Positions 54,202 to 63,725 of a DNA stretch of 64,000 nt are shown here, in pieces. Both the position numbers and the translations under genes were made by a program. The stretch comes from CBDDLJ01 sp965230635 (lineage in GTDB: Bacteria; Pseudomonadota; Gammaproteobacteria; UBA1113). The stretch covers positions 1 to 64,000 of the forward strand of contig CBDDLJ010000023.1 in the NCBI GenBank assembly GCA_965230635.1, read 5' to 3'. The notes under the pieces were generated by a model. That model was given only the letters and a program-made list of their open reading frames with translations, did no database searches and was not told the origin of the DNA. The number at the start of each line of letters is the position of its first letter. The stretch's first letter is position 1.

Positions 54202-54228
54202 TGATCAAGAGCTCTCTTGATCATCTTT
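54202..54228 (+). terminator. Intrinsic terminator between rpoD and tRNA-Ile
   Basis: TGATCAAGAG-CT-CTCTTGATCA is a 10-bp perfect stem with a tiny loop, then TCTTT. It sits 18 bp before the tRNA, so it separates the rpoD message from the tRNA gene. Confidence 0.6.
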
Positions 54229-54245
54229 GGTTAAAACCAAGAAAT

Positions 54246-54322
54246 GCCCCTTTAGCTCAGTTGGTTAGAGCACCCGACTCATAATCGGTAGGTCCCCTGT
54301 TCAAGTCAGGGAAGGGGCACCA
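54246..54322 (+). tRNA. tRNA-Ile (anticodon CAU, lysidine-modified type)
   Basis: A 77-nt cloverleaf ending in encoded CCA. The acceptor pairs GCCCCTT with AAGGGGC. The anticodon loop is CTCATAA and the T loop is TTCAAGT in a CCCTG/CAGGG stem. Anticodon CAT could mean Met or Ile2. C4-G69 and C5-G68 acceptor pairs and a stem like that of E. coli tRNA-Ile2 favour Ile2, decoded by TilS lysidine. One C-U mismatch occurs at the top of the anticodon stem. A tyrosine recombinase remnant starts 218 bp downstream, suggesting that the 3' end served as an integration site. Confidence 0.85.
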
Positions 54323-54358
54323 TTTATTTCAATGACTTACGGTCTTGGTGTGGGAATC

Positions 54359-54389
54359 ATAACATGGCCAAATGGCCACTTTATGTTAT
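54359..54389. repeat. Imperfect hairpin between the tRNA and the integrase remnant
   Basis: ATAACAT and ATGTTAT (7-bp arms) enclose a GGCC-AAAT-GGCC inner stem, separated by a few unpaired bases. It may be a terminator of the tRNA transcript or a recombination-site arm. Nothing else in 54323-54539 was recognised. Confidence 0.35.
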
Positions 54390-54539
54390 TCAGCTATAAC
54401 TCTCTTACTTAATAATACCTTTAAAAACATAATCCTAAAAACACCTACATAATTGCTTTATGTTTACAGGTCGCTGTATTTCTATGCAGTTTTTACGCTA
54501 CATAAAACTGAGGTTTAGAGAGATGAGGGTGAATGCTTT

Positions 54540-54659
54540 ATGAGATTAATTAAAGCCACAGATGATTTTAAACTTAATGGCCAGCCTTACCCTGAGTTCC
54601 CTTTGATTGTTAAGACCCTGGCGCCTCCCGAGCCCAGATTACCAGGCGTTTTGACCTGA
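54540..54659 (+). pseudogene. N-terminal stub of a tyrosine-type recombinase/integrase
   Basis: The ATG after AGAGAGATGAGGGTGA opens a 39-codon frame starting MRLIKATDDFKLNGQPYPEF, a pattern seen at the N-terminus of island integrases. From about codon 24 (54609 on) the DNA reads instead as the IS66 tnpA in another frame, and the integrase frame stops at TGA 54657. So only the first 23 or so codons survive. Identity rests on this short stretch and on the position next to a tRNA, so it is moderate. Confidence 0.45.
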
Positions 54660-54877
54660 ATGACAACCTCGTGCACAAGTGGTGCATGGATGCCAAGAAA
54701 GAGAATTGGCCAAGCCATAATCCTGGTTTTATCAAGCTGCCTCCGCCGCCAATTACTTCATCGGCAGAGCAAACAGTTCTTCTAGAGTTCATGACACCAA
54801 GAGGACAACTAAAAGTACATTGGCCACTGAATCAAATCCACCAGTCCGTTCACTGGATCAAGGCGCTCGATCTATGA
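54614..54877 (+). pseudogene. tnpA: IS66 TnpA, N-terminus missing
   Basis: The frame reads DPGASRAQITRRFDLNDNL, the second half of the TnpA helix-turn-helix, then WCMDAKKENW and the C-terminal LLEFMTPRGQLKVHWPLNQ and HWIKALDL. Only about 20 N-terminal residues are lost to the deletion joining it to the integrase stub. Stop overlaps the tnpB start by ATGA. Confidence 0.75.
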
Positions 54878-55212
54878 TTCGAGTTGATCAAATCTGGCTA
54901 GCCACCGAACCATTAGATATGCGTGCCGGTGCGGATACCGCGCTGGCTTGTGTCGTTAAGCGTTTTGGCAAGGCTCAACCTCATACAGCTTATATATTCC
55001 TGAACAAACGGGCTAATCGTATGAAAGTTCTTGTTCATGATGGCTTTGGGGTATGGCTGGCTGCTCGCCGTTTACACAAGGGTAAGTTTGTCCAGGCAAT
55101 AGCTTGGCAAACTGACAAGCGGCTAGAACTAACTGCCGAACAACTCAGTGCTCTGGTCGTTGGTCTGCCTTGGCATTATGTTGGTAAGAATCAAACAATA
55201 GAAGTAGCCTAA
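54874..55212 (+). CDS. tnpB: IS66 TnpB accessory protein
   Basis: A 112-residue IS66 Orf2 protein (QIWLATEPLDMRAGADTALA, NRMKVLVHDGFGVWLAARRL, ALVVGLPWH). It is required with TnpA for transposition of IS66 elements. Start ATG 54874 overlaps the tnpA stop; the frame is open from 54820 without support. Confidence 0.93.
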   Translation: MIRVDQIWLATEPLDMRAGADTALACVVKRFGKAQPHTAYIFLNKRANRMKVLVHDGFGVWLAARRLHKGKFVQAIAWQTDKRLELTAEQLSALVVGLPWHYVGKNQTIEVA

Positions 55213-55289
55213 GAAGAATCGGCAATTGCTCACATCCTGACAGGCAAATCGGCATACTTACCTTCGTCAATTTGTGGCAAACTGCCTTT

Positions 55290-56840
55290 ATGAATCAGAC
55301 GCCCAACTTAGACAACCTCTCTGCGGAACAGTTAAAAGCACTTGCCTCACAGTTACTAGGTAAAGTTGACCGTCTGGAGAAAAAGACCCAAGAGCTGACA
55401 CAAGAAAGTCAACGCTATCAGTTCATCAACGAAAAGCTCACTCACGAACTCGCTATTCTAAAGCGTCATCGCTTCTCTAAAACCAGTGAAGCGCTGAACT
55501 CAACGCAGCGACAGTTGTTTGAAGAGTTACTGTCCGAAGATATTACAGCGATTGAAAATGAGCTAGCCGAGTTGGCACCTTCAGCCCAGACAGAAAAACC
55601 GAAGCAACAACCGAAACGAAAGCCCTTACCGCCAGAATTACCTCGAACTGTCATCGAGCATGAGCCTGATAATACCAGCTGCTCATGCGGCTGCCAGATG
55701 CAGCGTATTGGTGAAGATGTCAGCGAAAAGCTAGACTACACGCCTGGTGAATTTACAGTCGAACGTCATGTTCGAGGCAAATGGGTATGTCGCGACTGCG
55801 ATACAATTACGCAAGCACCGGTACCCGCGCAGGTGATCGATAAAGGCATCGCAACCAGTGGCTTGCTGGCACATACACTGATTGCGAAATACTGTGATCA
55901 CTTACCGCTGTATCGACAAGAAAAGATCTTTGCACGAGCCGGTGTGCCAATCCCGAGATCAACGCTAGCGGAATGGGTTGGGAAATGTGGTGTTCAGTTG
56001 CAGCCCTTAGTGGATAGACTGCATGAGTTAGTACTAGAACAAAGCATCATTCATGGTGATGAAACGCCGGTATCGATGTTAGCACCTGGACAGAAGAAAA
56101 CGCATCGAGCCTATGTCTGGGCTTATGCCACACGTAAAGATGCTGACCTGAAAGCAGTTGTGTATGACTTCAGTGAAAGTAGAGCTGGCAAGCATGCTCG
56201 CGAGTTCTTAGGAGACTGGAAAGGTAAGTTAGTCTGTGATGACTATGCAGGCTACAAAGCCAGTTTTGAAGGTGGCGTAACCGAACTAGGCTGTATGGCC
56301 CACGCACGACGCAAGTTCTTTGACCTACACGAGTCAAACGGCAGCGAGACTGCCAAGAAAGCGCTAGATTATATCAAACATCTTTATGATATCGAGCGCG
56401 AGGCAAAAGACCTGTCGCCAGACAAACGACTGGCGATCAGACAAGATAAAGCCAAGCCAATTATCGATGAAATACATAAATGGATGATTGCTCAACGCCA
56501 ACGAGCAAGAGATGGCTCGGCTATCGCCAAAGCCTTCGATTACAGTCTCAAGCGATGGGCTGCGCTAACTCGATATCTCGATGATGGCGCTGCGCCTATC
56601 GATAACAACTGGGTGGAAAACCAGATACGCCCGTGGGCGCTTGGTCGATCTAACTGGTTGTTCGCTGGCTCTCTTCGCAGCGGTAAACGCGCTGCCGCGA
56701 TCATGTCACTCGTCCAAACAGCTAAGATGAATGGCTTAGAGCCGTATGCCTACCTGAAAGATGTGCTTAACCGACTACCGTCGCATAAGAATAATCGGCT
56801 GGATGAGTTATTGCCACATAACTGGCGGGCAGATCAATAG
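55290..56840 (+). CDS. tnpC: IS66 transposase TnpC
   Basis: A 516-residue DDE transposase. It has an N-terminal coiled coil (about 10-50), a zinc-binding region (CSCGCQMQRIGE, CRDCDTI) and catalytic Asp residues in IHGDETPVSML and VCDDYAGYKASF, with the Glu in NNWVENQIRPWALGRSNW. It appears full length, so it could act in trans on other copies. Confidence 0.95.
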   Translation: MNQTPNLDNLSAEQLKALASQLLGKVDRLEKKTQELTQESQRYQFINEKLTHELAILKRHRFSKTSEALNSTQRQLFEELLSEDITAIENELAELAPSAQTEKPKQQPKRKPLPPELPRTVIEHEPDNTSCSCGCQMQRIGEDVSEKLDYTPGEFTVERHVRGKWVCRDCDTITQAPVPAQVIDKGIATSGLLAHTLIAKYCDHLPLYRQEKIFARAGVPIPRSTLAEWVGKCGVQLQPLVDRLHELVLEQSIIHGDETPVSMLAPGQKKTHRAYVWAYATRKDADLKAVVYDFSESRAGKHAREFLGDWKGKLVCDDYAGYKASFEGGVTELGCMAHARRKFFDLHESNGSETAKKALDYIKHLYDIEREAKDLSPDKRLAIRQDKAKPIIDEIHKWMIAQRQRARDGSAIAKAFDYSLKRWAALTRYLDDGAAPIDNNWVENQIRPWALGRSNWLFAGSLRSGKRAAAIMSLVQTAKMNGLEPYAYLKDVLNRLPSHKNNRLDELLPHNWRADQ

Positions 56841-56877
56841 GTAATGGCCGGACGCTTACGCAAGAAGTTAAGAGTAG

Positions 56878-57090
56878 AAGGTCGATCTGTGCCAGGAAGT
56901 AAAACGCTCAAGTGAAGAGTGGTCAGCTGAATCTAAGTTAGCGGTTGTGATTGAAACGACTTCGTTTTCCGAGGCGGAATTGAATCAATATTGCCGAGAG
57001 AAAGGGCTTTATCCAGAGCAGGTTAAGCAGTGGAAGCAAGATTGTTTAGCCGGTCAACCCGTATTTTCGCCACAAAACAAACAATATTAG
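56878..57090 (+). pseudogene. IS3-type transposase OrfA remnant
   Basis: A frame with no start codon and a stop at 57088-57090. It encodes DLCQEVKRSSEEWSAESK, ETTSFSEAELNQYCREKGL and YPEQVKQWKQDCL, the characteristic OrfA pattern of one IS3 subgroup. It begins within 20 bp of the IS66 right end, so IS66 probably inserted into or beside this element. No orfB is present. Confidence 0.65.
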
Positions 57091-57098
57091 TTAAATAA

Positions 57099-57816
57099 TT
57101 AAAGGGGTCGCTTCCTCGTCGCTTTTAATGCAGCATCCTTATCGATAATGAATGTATCTCCTATCTTGTTACACTTAGCCGGCTTATCAATTGGCGTAAC
57201 AATTAGATCTTCTCTGATCAGTGGAACTAAAAGATCATCAAAATAGTCTATCTGTTTAATATTAGAGTTTAAGCCACATATTAACAGCTTTCTCTATCTT
57301 GCCAAGGTAGCATCAGCGGCAAAGACTTCGGATGAATAGCTTGAAGCTTTTGATGAGGCGGTAGTGTAATAATCGACGCTGAATAAACTAACTCACCGGT
57401 AACCTTATTCAGCCATTCTCTATACACACCACCAAAGGCGATTGCAGACTCGGCCGGACGAATATGAAAGTAAGTTTTCTTATCACCAAGCCCTTCGACA
57501 AAGCCTGAAGCAGGAATAATACAACGACTCGTTCTAAAGGGTTTCATAGGCGAGTGAACGGGGGCTGATTTAGCTTATCGCTGCGACTGTTAAATGAAGC
57601 GTATTTATAGTTGGGTTTGAGAGAGTCACCATCCAGTAACAACCACCACTTAGCATCATTGACTAAACGTTTCGTCATTACTCTCTCTAATGATGCTGAG
57701 CGAAGCACCCGGCGCAACATCATTTCGACTGCTTCACCTTACGAACCGAGACACCGAGCGTATCACATAACCCTTTAAGCAAAGGAATCATCCGTCACGT
57801 TAAACCTTCCACACAT
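57099..57816 (-). pseudogene. SRAP (YedK/HMCES) protein, frameshifted
   Basis: Starts MCGRFNVTDDSFA with the catalytic Cys2, then a stop. Continuing in other frames: LLKGLCDTLGV, KWWLLLDGDSLKPNYKYASF (Asn/Arg region), RCIIPASGFVEGLGDKKTYF (catalytic Glu), HPKSLPLMLPWQD, then IDYFDDLLVPLIREDLIVTP. At least four frame breaks occur. The intact protein would crosslink abasic sites in single-stranded DNA, protecting forks. It lies between the IS3 remnant and the helicase pseudogene; the paralogue state elsewhere is unknown. Confidence 0.8.
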
Positions 57817-57957
57817 AGTCGCCTACCCCTCACCCCACATACCCAAAACAGATTTTTTGATGTCCGCGATTGCTTCTTTAGCTACCTGCTTTTTCTCTAT
57901 CACTTGGATCTCGCTTTGGGTAATGACTTGATTCTAAATACTCACACACCGTCTCAG

Positions 57958-59905
57958 TTAAAAAAACGACTCTTGGCACCATAGACATGTTTGTCGCCAA
58001 ACTTCTGTTGTCCGGGCACCCAATACTTTCAAGGGGCTAATCAAACTCAATTCATCTTTTGCTCGGGTCATTGCGACATACAGTAAGCGCCTTTCTTCTT
58101 CTAGTGCTTTCTTATCGCCCGCGGCATATTCATTTGGAAAGTTTCCGTCAGCGACATTCAGAACATGAACATTATTCCACTCCTGCCCCTTTGCACTGTG
58201 AACAGTGGACAAAATAAGATAGTCATCATCAATTAAGGACGGGCCCGATAAGTCGCCAGTGCTGTGTGGAGGGTCTAGCGTAAGTTCCGTCAGGAAACGC
58301 TCTCTTGTCGCAAACTGTTGTGAAATACCAGCTAACTGCTCAATATCGCCATGCCGCACAAAAGTGGGTCTTCATAGTTCGCTTCTAACAAAGTTTTTAT
58401 AGAACTCGGCAGCCGCATTTGTCTGCTCTGACCAGGGAAGCTGCTCATGATGAATCATGTTTATTAGTTTAACCAATTCCGTGAAGGTATCCTTTGCAGT
58501 TTCTGGAACACCGCAATCCTTTAGCTTTGAAACTTGAAACTGATTGACCTCCAGGAAACTAAACACCCTATCAGCTATCTTGGGACCAATACCCGGAATT
58601 AACTTGAGAAGCCTGAAAGCAGAAATTTTTATGCTTGGGGTTGTCAGCCCAACGGAGAATAGAAAGTAAATCCTTCACATGAGCGGCTTCTAGAAACTTG
58701 AGACCACCATGTTTGACGAAAGGAATATTGCGTCTGGTCAATTCCAGCTCCAAGCGATCACTATGATGACTTGACCTAAAAAAGTACCGCCTGTTTTCTT
58801 TAGCTCAACTCCGCTTTCTCGCGCGTCAAGGACACTTTCAACAATGTATTCCGCTTGCTTTGCATCATCCTCTACCGTAACAAGTTTAGGCTTGGCCCCT
58901 TCGTTACGATGACTATATAGCTTCACCCTATAACCTTCGTTGCTTTCTGAGAGTAATGCATTAGAAAGATCCAGTATGCTCTGGTGAGAACGATAATTCT
59001 GCTTAAGCGAGATAACCTTACCAGGCAAGTCAAATTCATTTGGAAAATTGAGAATATTATCAACCGTAGCGGAGCGAAACGAATAAATTGACTGCGCATC
59101 ATCACCCACTACCGTTAGCCCTTCCCCGCTAGGGAAAAAACCTTTCAGAATACCCGCTTGCAAAGTGTTTGTATCCTGATACTCGTCAACCAGAATATAA
59201 TCGAACTGCTCCCTAACCTGCGTCGCGATACTCTCTACTTGAGACATATGAAAGCAATATAACAATAAATCATCATAATCGAGACTCACCTGTTCGATCT
59301 TCTCCTTGGCATAACGAGCGAAAAGCTTTGTCAGCTCCTGATCCCATTCTCGACAGTAAGGAAAAATGCTTATCAAGAATATCTTGAATTGGTGCCTGTG
59401 AATTAACACACCGAGAGTAGATATCTAAACAGGTTTTTCTTTTTAGGAAAGCGTCGGGGCAAAGCGCTAAACTCGAGTTCATGACGAATAAGGTTCAATC
59501 AGGTCTGCACTATCATTTCGATCCATAATCGTGAAATCCGGATCCAAGCCAATTGACTGGGCATGCTCTCTCAGTAATCGTGAGGCAATTGAATGGAACG
59601 TCCCAATCCAAGGTAGTGTGATGGGTTTGGTATTTTCTTTTTTCTGACTTCTAAGCTTCTGTTCGACAATACGATTAGCTCTCGAGCTTAAATTCTGATG
59701 CCGCTCGCCTGGCAAAAGTCATCAATAAGATTTTTTCGGGAGACACACCTTCCAGAATAAGTTGTGCTGTTTTATGCGCTAGCGTATTGGTTTTACCAGT
59801 GCCCGCTCCGGCAATAATGAGTAAAGGTTGATGACGCCCCCCCTTGGCTAGCCCAAAATTTACCGCTTCTTGTTGTTCACTATTGAGTTGGATAGTTGAG
59901 TGCAT
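57958..59905 (-). pseudogene. UvrD/Rep-type helicase, multiply frameshifted
   Basis: Seven overlapping fragments on one strand join to a single helicase of about 650 residues. It has Walker A AGAGTGKTNTLAHK (59905 end), DYILVDEYQDTNTLQ, VVGDDAQSIYSFRSA, LKQNYRSHQSILDLSNALL, HSAKGQEWNNVHVLNVADG and motif VI YVAMTRAKDEL. Frame changes occur near 59700, 59480, 59400, 58750, 58570 and 58365, so no full protein can be made. An SOS-box-like palindrome lies 50 bp upstream. Confidence 0.88.
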
Positions 59906-59954
59906 ACAGACAAAACCTTCTTGATAGATTCTGTTTATAGAATAGTACAAACAA

Positions 59955-60052
59955 CTGTATATATAAAACAGTCAAAATAAGAGTTTTGTTGGCACTCTAC
60001 AAGTTTATCGATAAGAGACTTCAATTAGGACGGCTTTGACCTGGAAGTAACT
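59955..60052. repeat. Flanking repeat, left copy (SOS-like box plus rsuA 3' end)
   Basis: About 98 bp, near identical to 63905-63997. It contains CTGTATATATAAAACAG (a LexA-like palindrome, but with N11 spacing), the TTTATCGATAAGAGACTTCA segment and the last codons of an rsuA-type gene. It lies between the helicase pseudogene and the rsuA fragment, where the SOS-like box would be the helicase promoter. Confidence 0.75.
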
Positions 60053-60213
60053 GTTTCATCTAAAGAAAGATCACCAATAGCATAGCGGTGTAATGCTTTG
60101 ACCGGATTTCTGAATCGGCCAAACATTCGCTTTATTTGATGATAACGGCCTTCGGTCATACACAGGTCCGCAACATAAGGACTGACAATTTTCAGGTCAA
60201 CCGCCTGGGTGGT
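60025..60213 (-). pseudogene. RsuA-family pseudouridine synthase, C-terminal fragment
   Basis: About 60 codons ending at TAA 60025: VDLKIVSPYVADLCMTEG, RYHQIKRMFGRFRN, VKALHRYAIGDLSL. This is the C-terminal core of RsuA, the 16S rRNA U516 pseudouridine synthase family. The 5' part is replaced by a 19-bp perfect hairpin at 60227. A second rsuA 3' end starts at the window's right edge, probably the intact gene. Confidence 0.8.
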
Positions 60214-60226
60214 AATATTTTAATAT

Positions 60227-60272
60227 TTTGGGGTCAGAGTAAAATTAGGCAATATTTTACTCTGACCCCAAA
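60227..60272. repeat. Perfect 19-bp inverted repeat
   Basis: TTTGGGGTCAGAGTAAAAT and its exact complement ATTTTACTCTGACCCCAAA are separated by 8 nt. It lies where the rsuA fragment breaks off. The GGGGTCAGAGTAAAAT core recurs in many bacterial genomes next to REP-type transposases (recollection, not checked), so it may be a mobile hairpin. Confidence 0.7.
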
Positions 60273-60288
60273 CAAATACTATTAGCGT

Positions 60289-61538
60289 TTAGGCCGGCAA
60301 ACTAATTTCTACAATCAACCCACCTTCGGCACGGTTTTCTGGCGCTGATCTTACCTAGATGAATGGTGACAGCACGATGCGCAATCGCTAAACCCAAGCC
60401 AGTGTTGCCTTCTTTCGAGTCGAAACTTCTACCGCGATAAAAAGGGTTTCAAAAATCGAGTCCAATTTTGTTGTCGTGTACACCGGGTCCTTGATCAATC
60501 ACGGTAACTTGTACGCAGTTTTGTTCCTTTACTTTGATAGCATTTACCTTGATGCCAGAACTATGGGGGCTGTATTTGATCGCATTTCTCACGACGTTTT
60601 TCAATCGCTCTGGATAGTAGCTCTTTGTTTTCCCTTGAGTAGCAAAGTTTTTCTGCTATCTCATCATCAATCCTTATTTGCTTTTCTGCTGCTTCGAAAC
60701 GGGCATCATCGATAACGTTGAAAATAATATCTTGTAGGTTAAGCGCGGTGAAAGGCGAGTCCAGATCGCCCGATGAGATGCGTGACAAGGTCAGTAGCTC
60801 GCCTACAAGCTTATCTATGCGATTGGATTCTTTTTTCGACTCGCTTTAGCATTTCCTGGGATTTTAAACGGCTTGTTGCTGAATTATTCCGATTGCAGCT
60901 TGCATCCGCGCTAAAGGTGACCTGAGCTCATGGGAAACATCATGTAAGAGGTTTTGCTGCGAATCGACGAGTTGTTGCAGTTTGCCAGCCATGTGATCAA
61001 AGTCTTTGCCGAGTTGCGATAGCTCATCTCCTCGTGATGCCATGGCGGGAGCGACCCTGACATCCAGGTGGCCCTCGGCAGCGCAGTGGAATGCCGAACT
61101 GAGCTGTCGGATGGGTTTCGTGAAATACCACGCCAGCAAGGCGCTAAATAGAAACACCACCCAGCAGTGCAGTCAGTATCAACAAATTATGTGGCTTAGG
61201 CGGTGGGCCCATATTATTCGGATAGGAACCGGGAGGCGGTGGAGGTAAAGGCGCGCTTGAGGAAGCAATTTCCGAAGGGAAGTTTGCTGAATCGAGGTGT
61301 GTTGCCGAAGTAGGGGTGACTGTTTCAGGTGTCTTTTGGGGTGTTTTTATGGAATTTGTTATGGGGATTGTGATAGTTGATGTGGATGCCGTGTCAGAGC
61401 GCTGTTTGATCGGGAAAACCGGGGTGGAAAGTGGCCGGGCCTGTCAAATTGCAGCCACATGTAAAACCCGACAGTACCTCCTGCTAACAGTAGTGCCAGG
61501 CAGAATGCGGTGAAGAACTTCCAAAACAGGCCGTTCAT
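60289..61538 (-). pseudogene. Sensor histidine kinase (CpxA/RstB-like), frameshifted
   Basis: Starts MNGLFWKFFTAFCLALLLAG (first membrane helix). A second helix and HAMP region follow (YFTKPIRQLSSAFHCAAEGH), then a H box (LLHDVSHELRSPLARMQAAI) and ATPase-domain pieces in several frames, including an IDQGPGVHD-like G box and LIVEISLPA at the end. At least four frame breaks separate these. The start overlaps the regulator stop. It would have sensed an envelope signal. Confidence 0.8.
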
Positions 61539-62296
61539 TATACGTCCTTGATAAAATTGGTAGCCTTTACCACGAATGGTGCGTATACAGGAAAGGTCCT
61601 CTCTGTCACCATCCAGTTTTTGCCGAATACTACTTACGTGAACGTCGACACTTCGGTCATATCGTGAGAGCGTTCTGCCTAAAGCATGTTGCGATAATTC
61701 ACTCTTGCTAACAACCTGACCTGCGTTTAACGCAAGTAAGTTCAACATATCAAACTCAGTACTGGTAAAATTGCGTCGCCTTGCCCTGCCATACTACACT
61801 TCGGTTGCTACTGTTTATTTGTAGTGTACCCAGCTCCGTTTTTTACTTCCTTAAGAGTGGAAACAGGCAGCGTTGGTTGTTTCGACGCATAATCGCTCTT
61901 ATTCTGGCGACCAGTTCTCTGGGGGTGCAAGGTTTGGGAACGTAGTCGTCCGCGCCAGTCTCAAGCCCAATAATTCGATCAATGTCATCCCCCTTCGCCG
62001 TAAACATAATGACGGGCACCTGACTTTTTTGGCGAACTTGCATCAGCACTTCTGTACCAGGCATATCGGGCAGCATGACATCCAGAATAACCAGATTCAT
62101 ATTGTCCTGACAAAGCTGCGTCTAATCCGGCTATTCCGGCATGTACGAGACTGACGTCAAAAAACTCTTGTTCCAGATAATCTTTGAACAGCTCAGATAA
62201 TTCGACATCGTCATCAATAATCAGAATGGAGCTGGCAGGATTGACCTTAGACAGCTCGACGTGTGTAGCGCTTGATAAAGAATTTGATAATGTCAT
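61538..62296 (-). pseudogene. OmpR-type response regulator, frameshifted
   Basis: Receiver domain in two frames: ILIIDDDVELSELFKDYLEQ, then LVILDVMLPDMPGTEVLMQV (phospho-Asp) and IGLETGADDYVPKPCTPREL. A winged-helix domain in another frame follows (VVSKSELSQHALGRTLSRYD, RSVDVHVSSIRQKLDGD, CIRTIRGKGYQF). A one-base excess in a T4 run removes the natural TAATG stop and fuses the frame to the kinase. Originally a CpxR/RstA-like regulator. Confidence 0.82.
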
Positions 62297-62498
62297 GTTT
62301 AGATATTGAGTAGGCAGTGCAAGTCAAACAATAAGTGTAAGGCTTTTGAGATATCACAGCCACCGGCTCAAACCAGCTTTACCAATCTTTACATTTTCCT
62401 AATTCGCAAAGCGGAAAGATGATGCCTCTGCCTCAATGCAAGGTATTGAATCCACCACCAAATTCAATCGTGAATCGGCGGTGGATAATTAGCAATGT

Positions 62499-63369
62499 TT
62501 AAATCATGAGGTGAGGGATACACCTAATGAGGAGGTTTTCCTGATTCCCATATGCTGCCATTAACATGGATAGGTTTCTGGATACCTGTGATTCAGCTAT
62601 AGAGTCTGCATTGATCCACTCACCAGGTTCATCTTCCTTGTTGGATTGATCAAAAGCCATCGCTTCCTCGCGAGAGATTTTGCCATTTCCATCCGCATCT
62701 GCGGTGTCAAAGTCATCAATGAGTCGGCTGAACAAGTCGTTGCGCTCATCATCAAACTCTGCGCTTTCAAGCATGTCACTGAGTTCTGCCTGACTGAATC
62801 CCTCCTCAGCGTTCATTTCGGCTCCAGGACGCTGCATGCCCGGTGGTGGACGGCACCTCGTCGCCAGCAAAGGCCATCGCTTCGTGATGAGTAATCTTTC
62901 CATCGCCATTTGCATCAGCTTCGTCAAAGTTGCTGGCTAGCTGGCTGAATACCTCAGACATGGGGTCGTTGGCGTCACCGTTTGTAGCCATTTCAGACAA
63001 TTGTTCCTGAGTGAAGCCTTGGTCCTCCATCCCCCCAGGTGGTGGCGGAGGAGGGTTCCCGTTAGCACGCATTTTTACATCCATTTCCGCGAGCATGCCT
63101 TCAAAGGCGCTGACGAGTTCGGTTTGAGTCAGTTGGCCATCACTGTCACTATCCAAGGCTGAAAATAGTGCTTCAGCACTCATATCGCTATCCGAGCCTT
63201 CAATATTATTTACCGCGCTTTGCATATCGGCCTGAGAAATATAGCCTTGCTGATTGGTATCAAGCTCGAGCATTAAATCTTCTGCCATTTTCTCTGCGTT
63301 AGGCGCTTGTCGCTGCATCCCGTTGTATTGGGGAGCATGACCTATTCCACCCATGCTGTTTATATTCAT
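62499..63369 (-). pseudogene. EF-hand protein, frameshifted
   Basis: Start MNINSMGGIGHAPQYNGMQR with SD AGAGGT. Calcium loops in two frames: LDTNQQGYISQADMQSAV, LDSDSDGQLTQTELVSAF, ADANGDGKITHHEAMAFA, then after a break near 62850 a second frame with DTADADGNGKISREEAMAFD. A Pro-rich stretch (GNPPPPPPGGMED) separates the halves. The intact protein would bind Ca2+; being next to a two-component pair suggests a calcium response module. Confidence 0.8.
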
Positions 63370-63725
63370 AATCTTTTTACCTCTTAGGTTTTGCAAGGAA
63401 TAAAAGCAGCTTGAACTGCACCCATGTTAGTGCAATTGATGAACCATAAGATATTGAATAAAAAGAAAAAATATGATAACAAACGTTAAGATACGTAAAG
63501 GTTTTGAATGCATAGAGGCTTGATGATGGCCGGTTTCTACGGGAGAAGTTGAAGTATATTGGCGTGATAAGAGTTTTGGACAGACATTGCCGCCAAACAG
63601 CGCAAGGCCTACCTTGTTAGTCTTTACCTAACTTTTGCGTTCTGTTGGACTGAAGTCCGACCTAATATAAGAAAGTGCCCCGGGAGGCACTTTCTGCCGT
63701 TCATAATTTACGACGGTTTATGTTA
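63370..63725. other. Intergenic region between EF-hand and katG fragments
   Basis: 356 bp with no gene. It holds the EF-hand leader (SD AGAGGT near 63380) and, at 63670-63695, a perfect 10-bp hairpin (AGAAAGTGCC-CCGGGA-GGCACTTTCT) with no T-run, which would be the terminator region of the katG fragment. Nothing else was recognised. Confidence 0.6.

Larger units (their letters stand above)
54610..56859 (+). mobile_element. IS66-family insertion sequence, left end deleted
   Basis: Genes tnpA (fragment), tnpB and tnpC lie in the IS66 order. The right end reads TGGCCGGACGCTTAC (56845-56859), whose reverse complement GTAAGCGTCCGGCCA is the IS66-type terminal repeat. No matching left terminal repeat is found: the sequence passes directly from the integrase stub into the middle of tnpA near 54610. 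The element is therefore truncated at the left and probably immobile, although tnpB and tnpC look intact. Confidence 0.85.

Noticed and set aside
54600..54626. Left terminal repeat of IS66 at GTTAAGACCCTGGCGCC
   Set aside because: It resembles GTAAGCGTCCGGCCA only loosely and codes for TnpA residues (DPGA) in the tnpA frame, so it is coding sequence, not the terminus.
59955..59971. Functional LexA box upstream of the helicase pseudogene
   Set aside because: Spacing is CTG-N11-CAG instead of N10, and the duplicate at 63905 has N8. Probably a degenerate remnant, not called as an SOS box.
61359..61748. Natural fusion of a response regulator C-terminus with a histidine kinase N-terminus
   Set aside because: Removing one T from the TTTT run restores the usual regulator stop overlapping the kinase ATG (TAATG). 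The fusion is a frameshift product.
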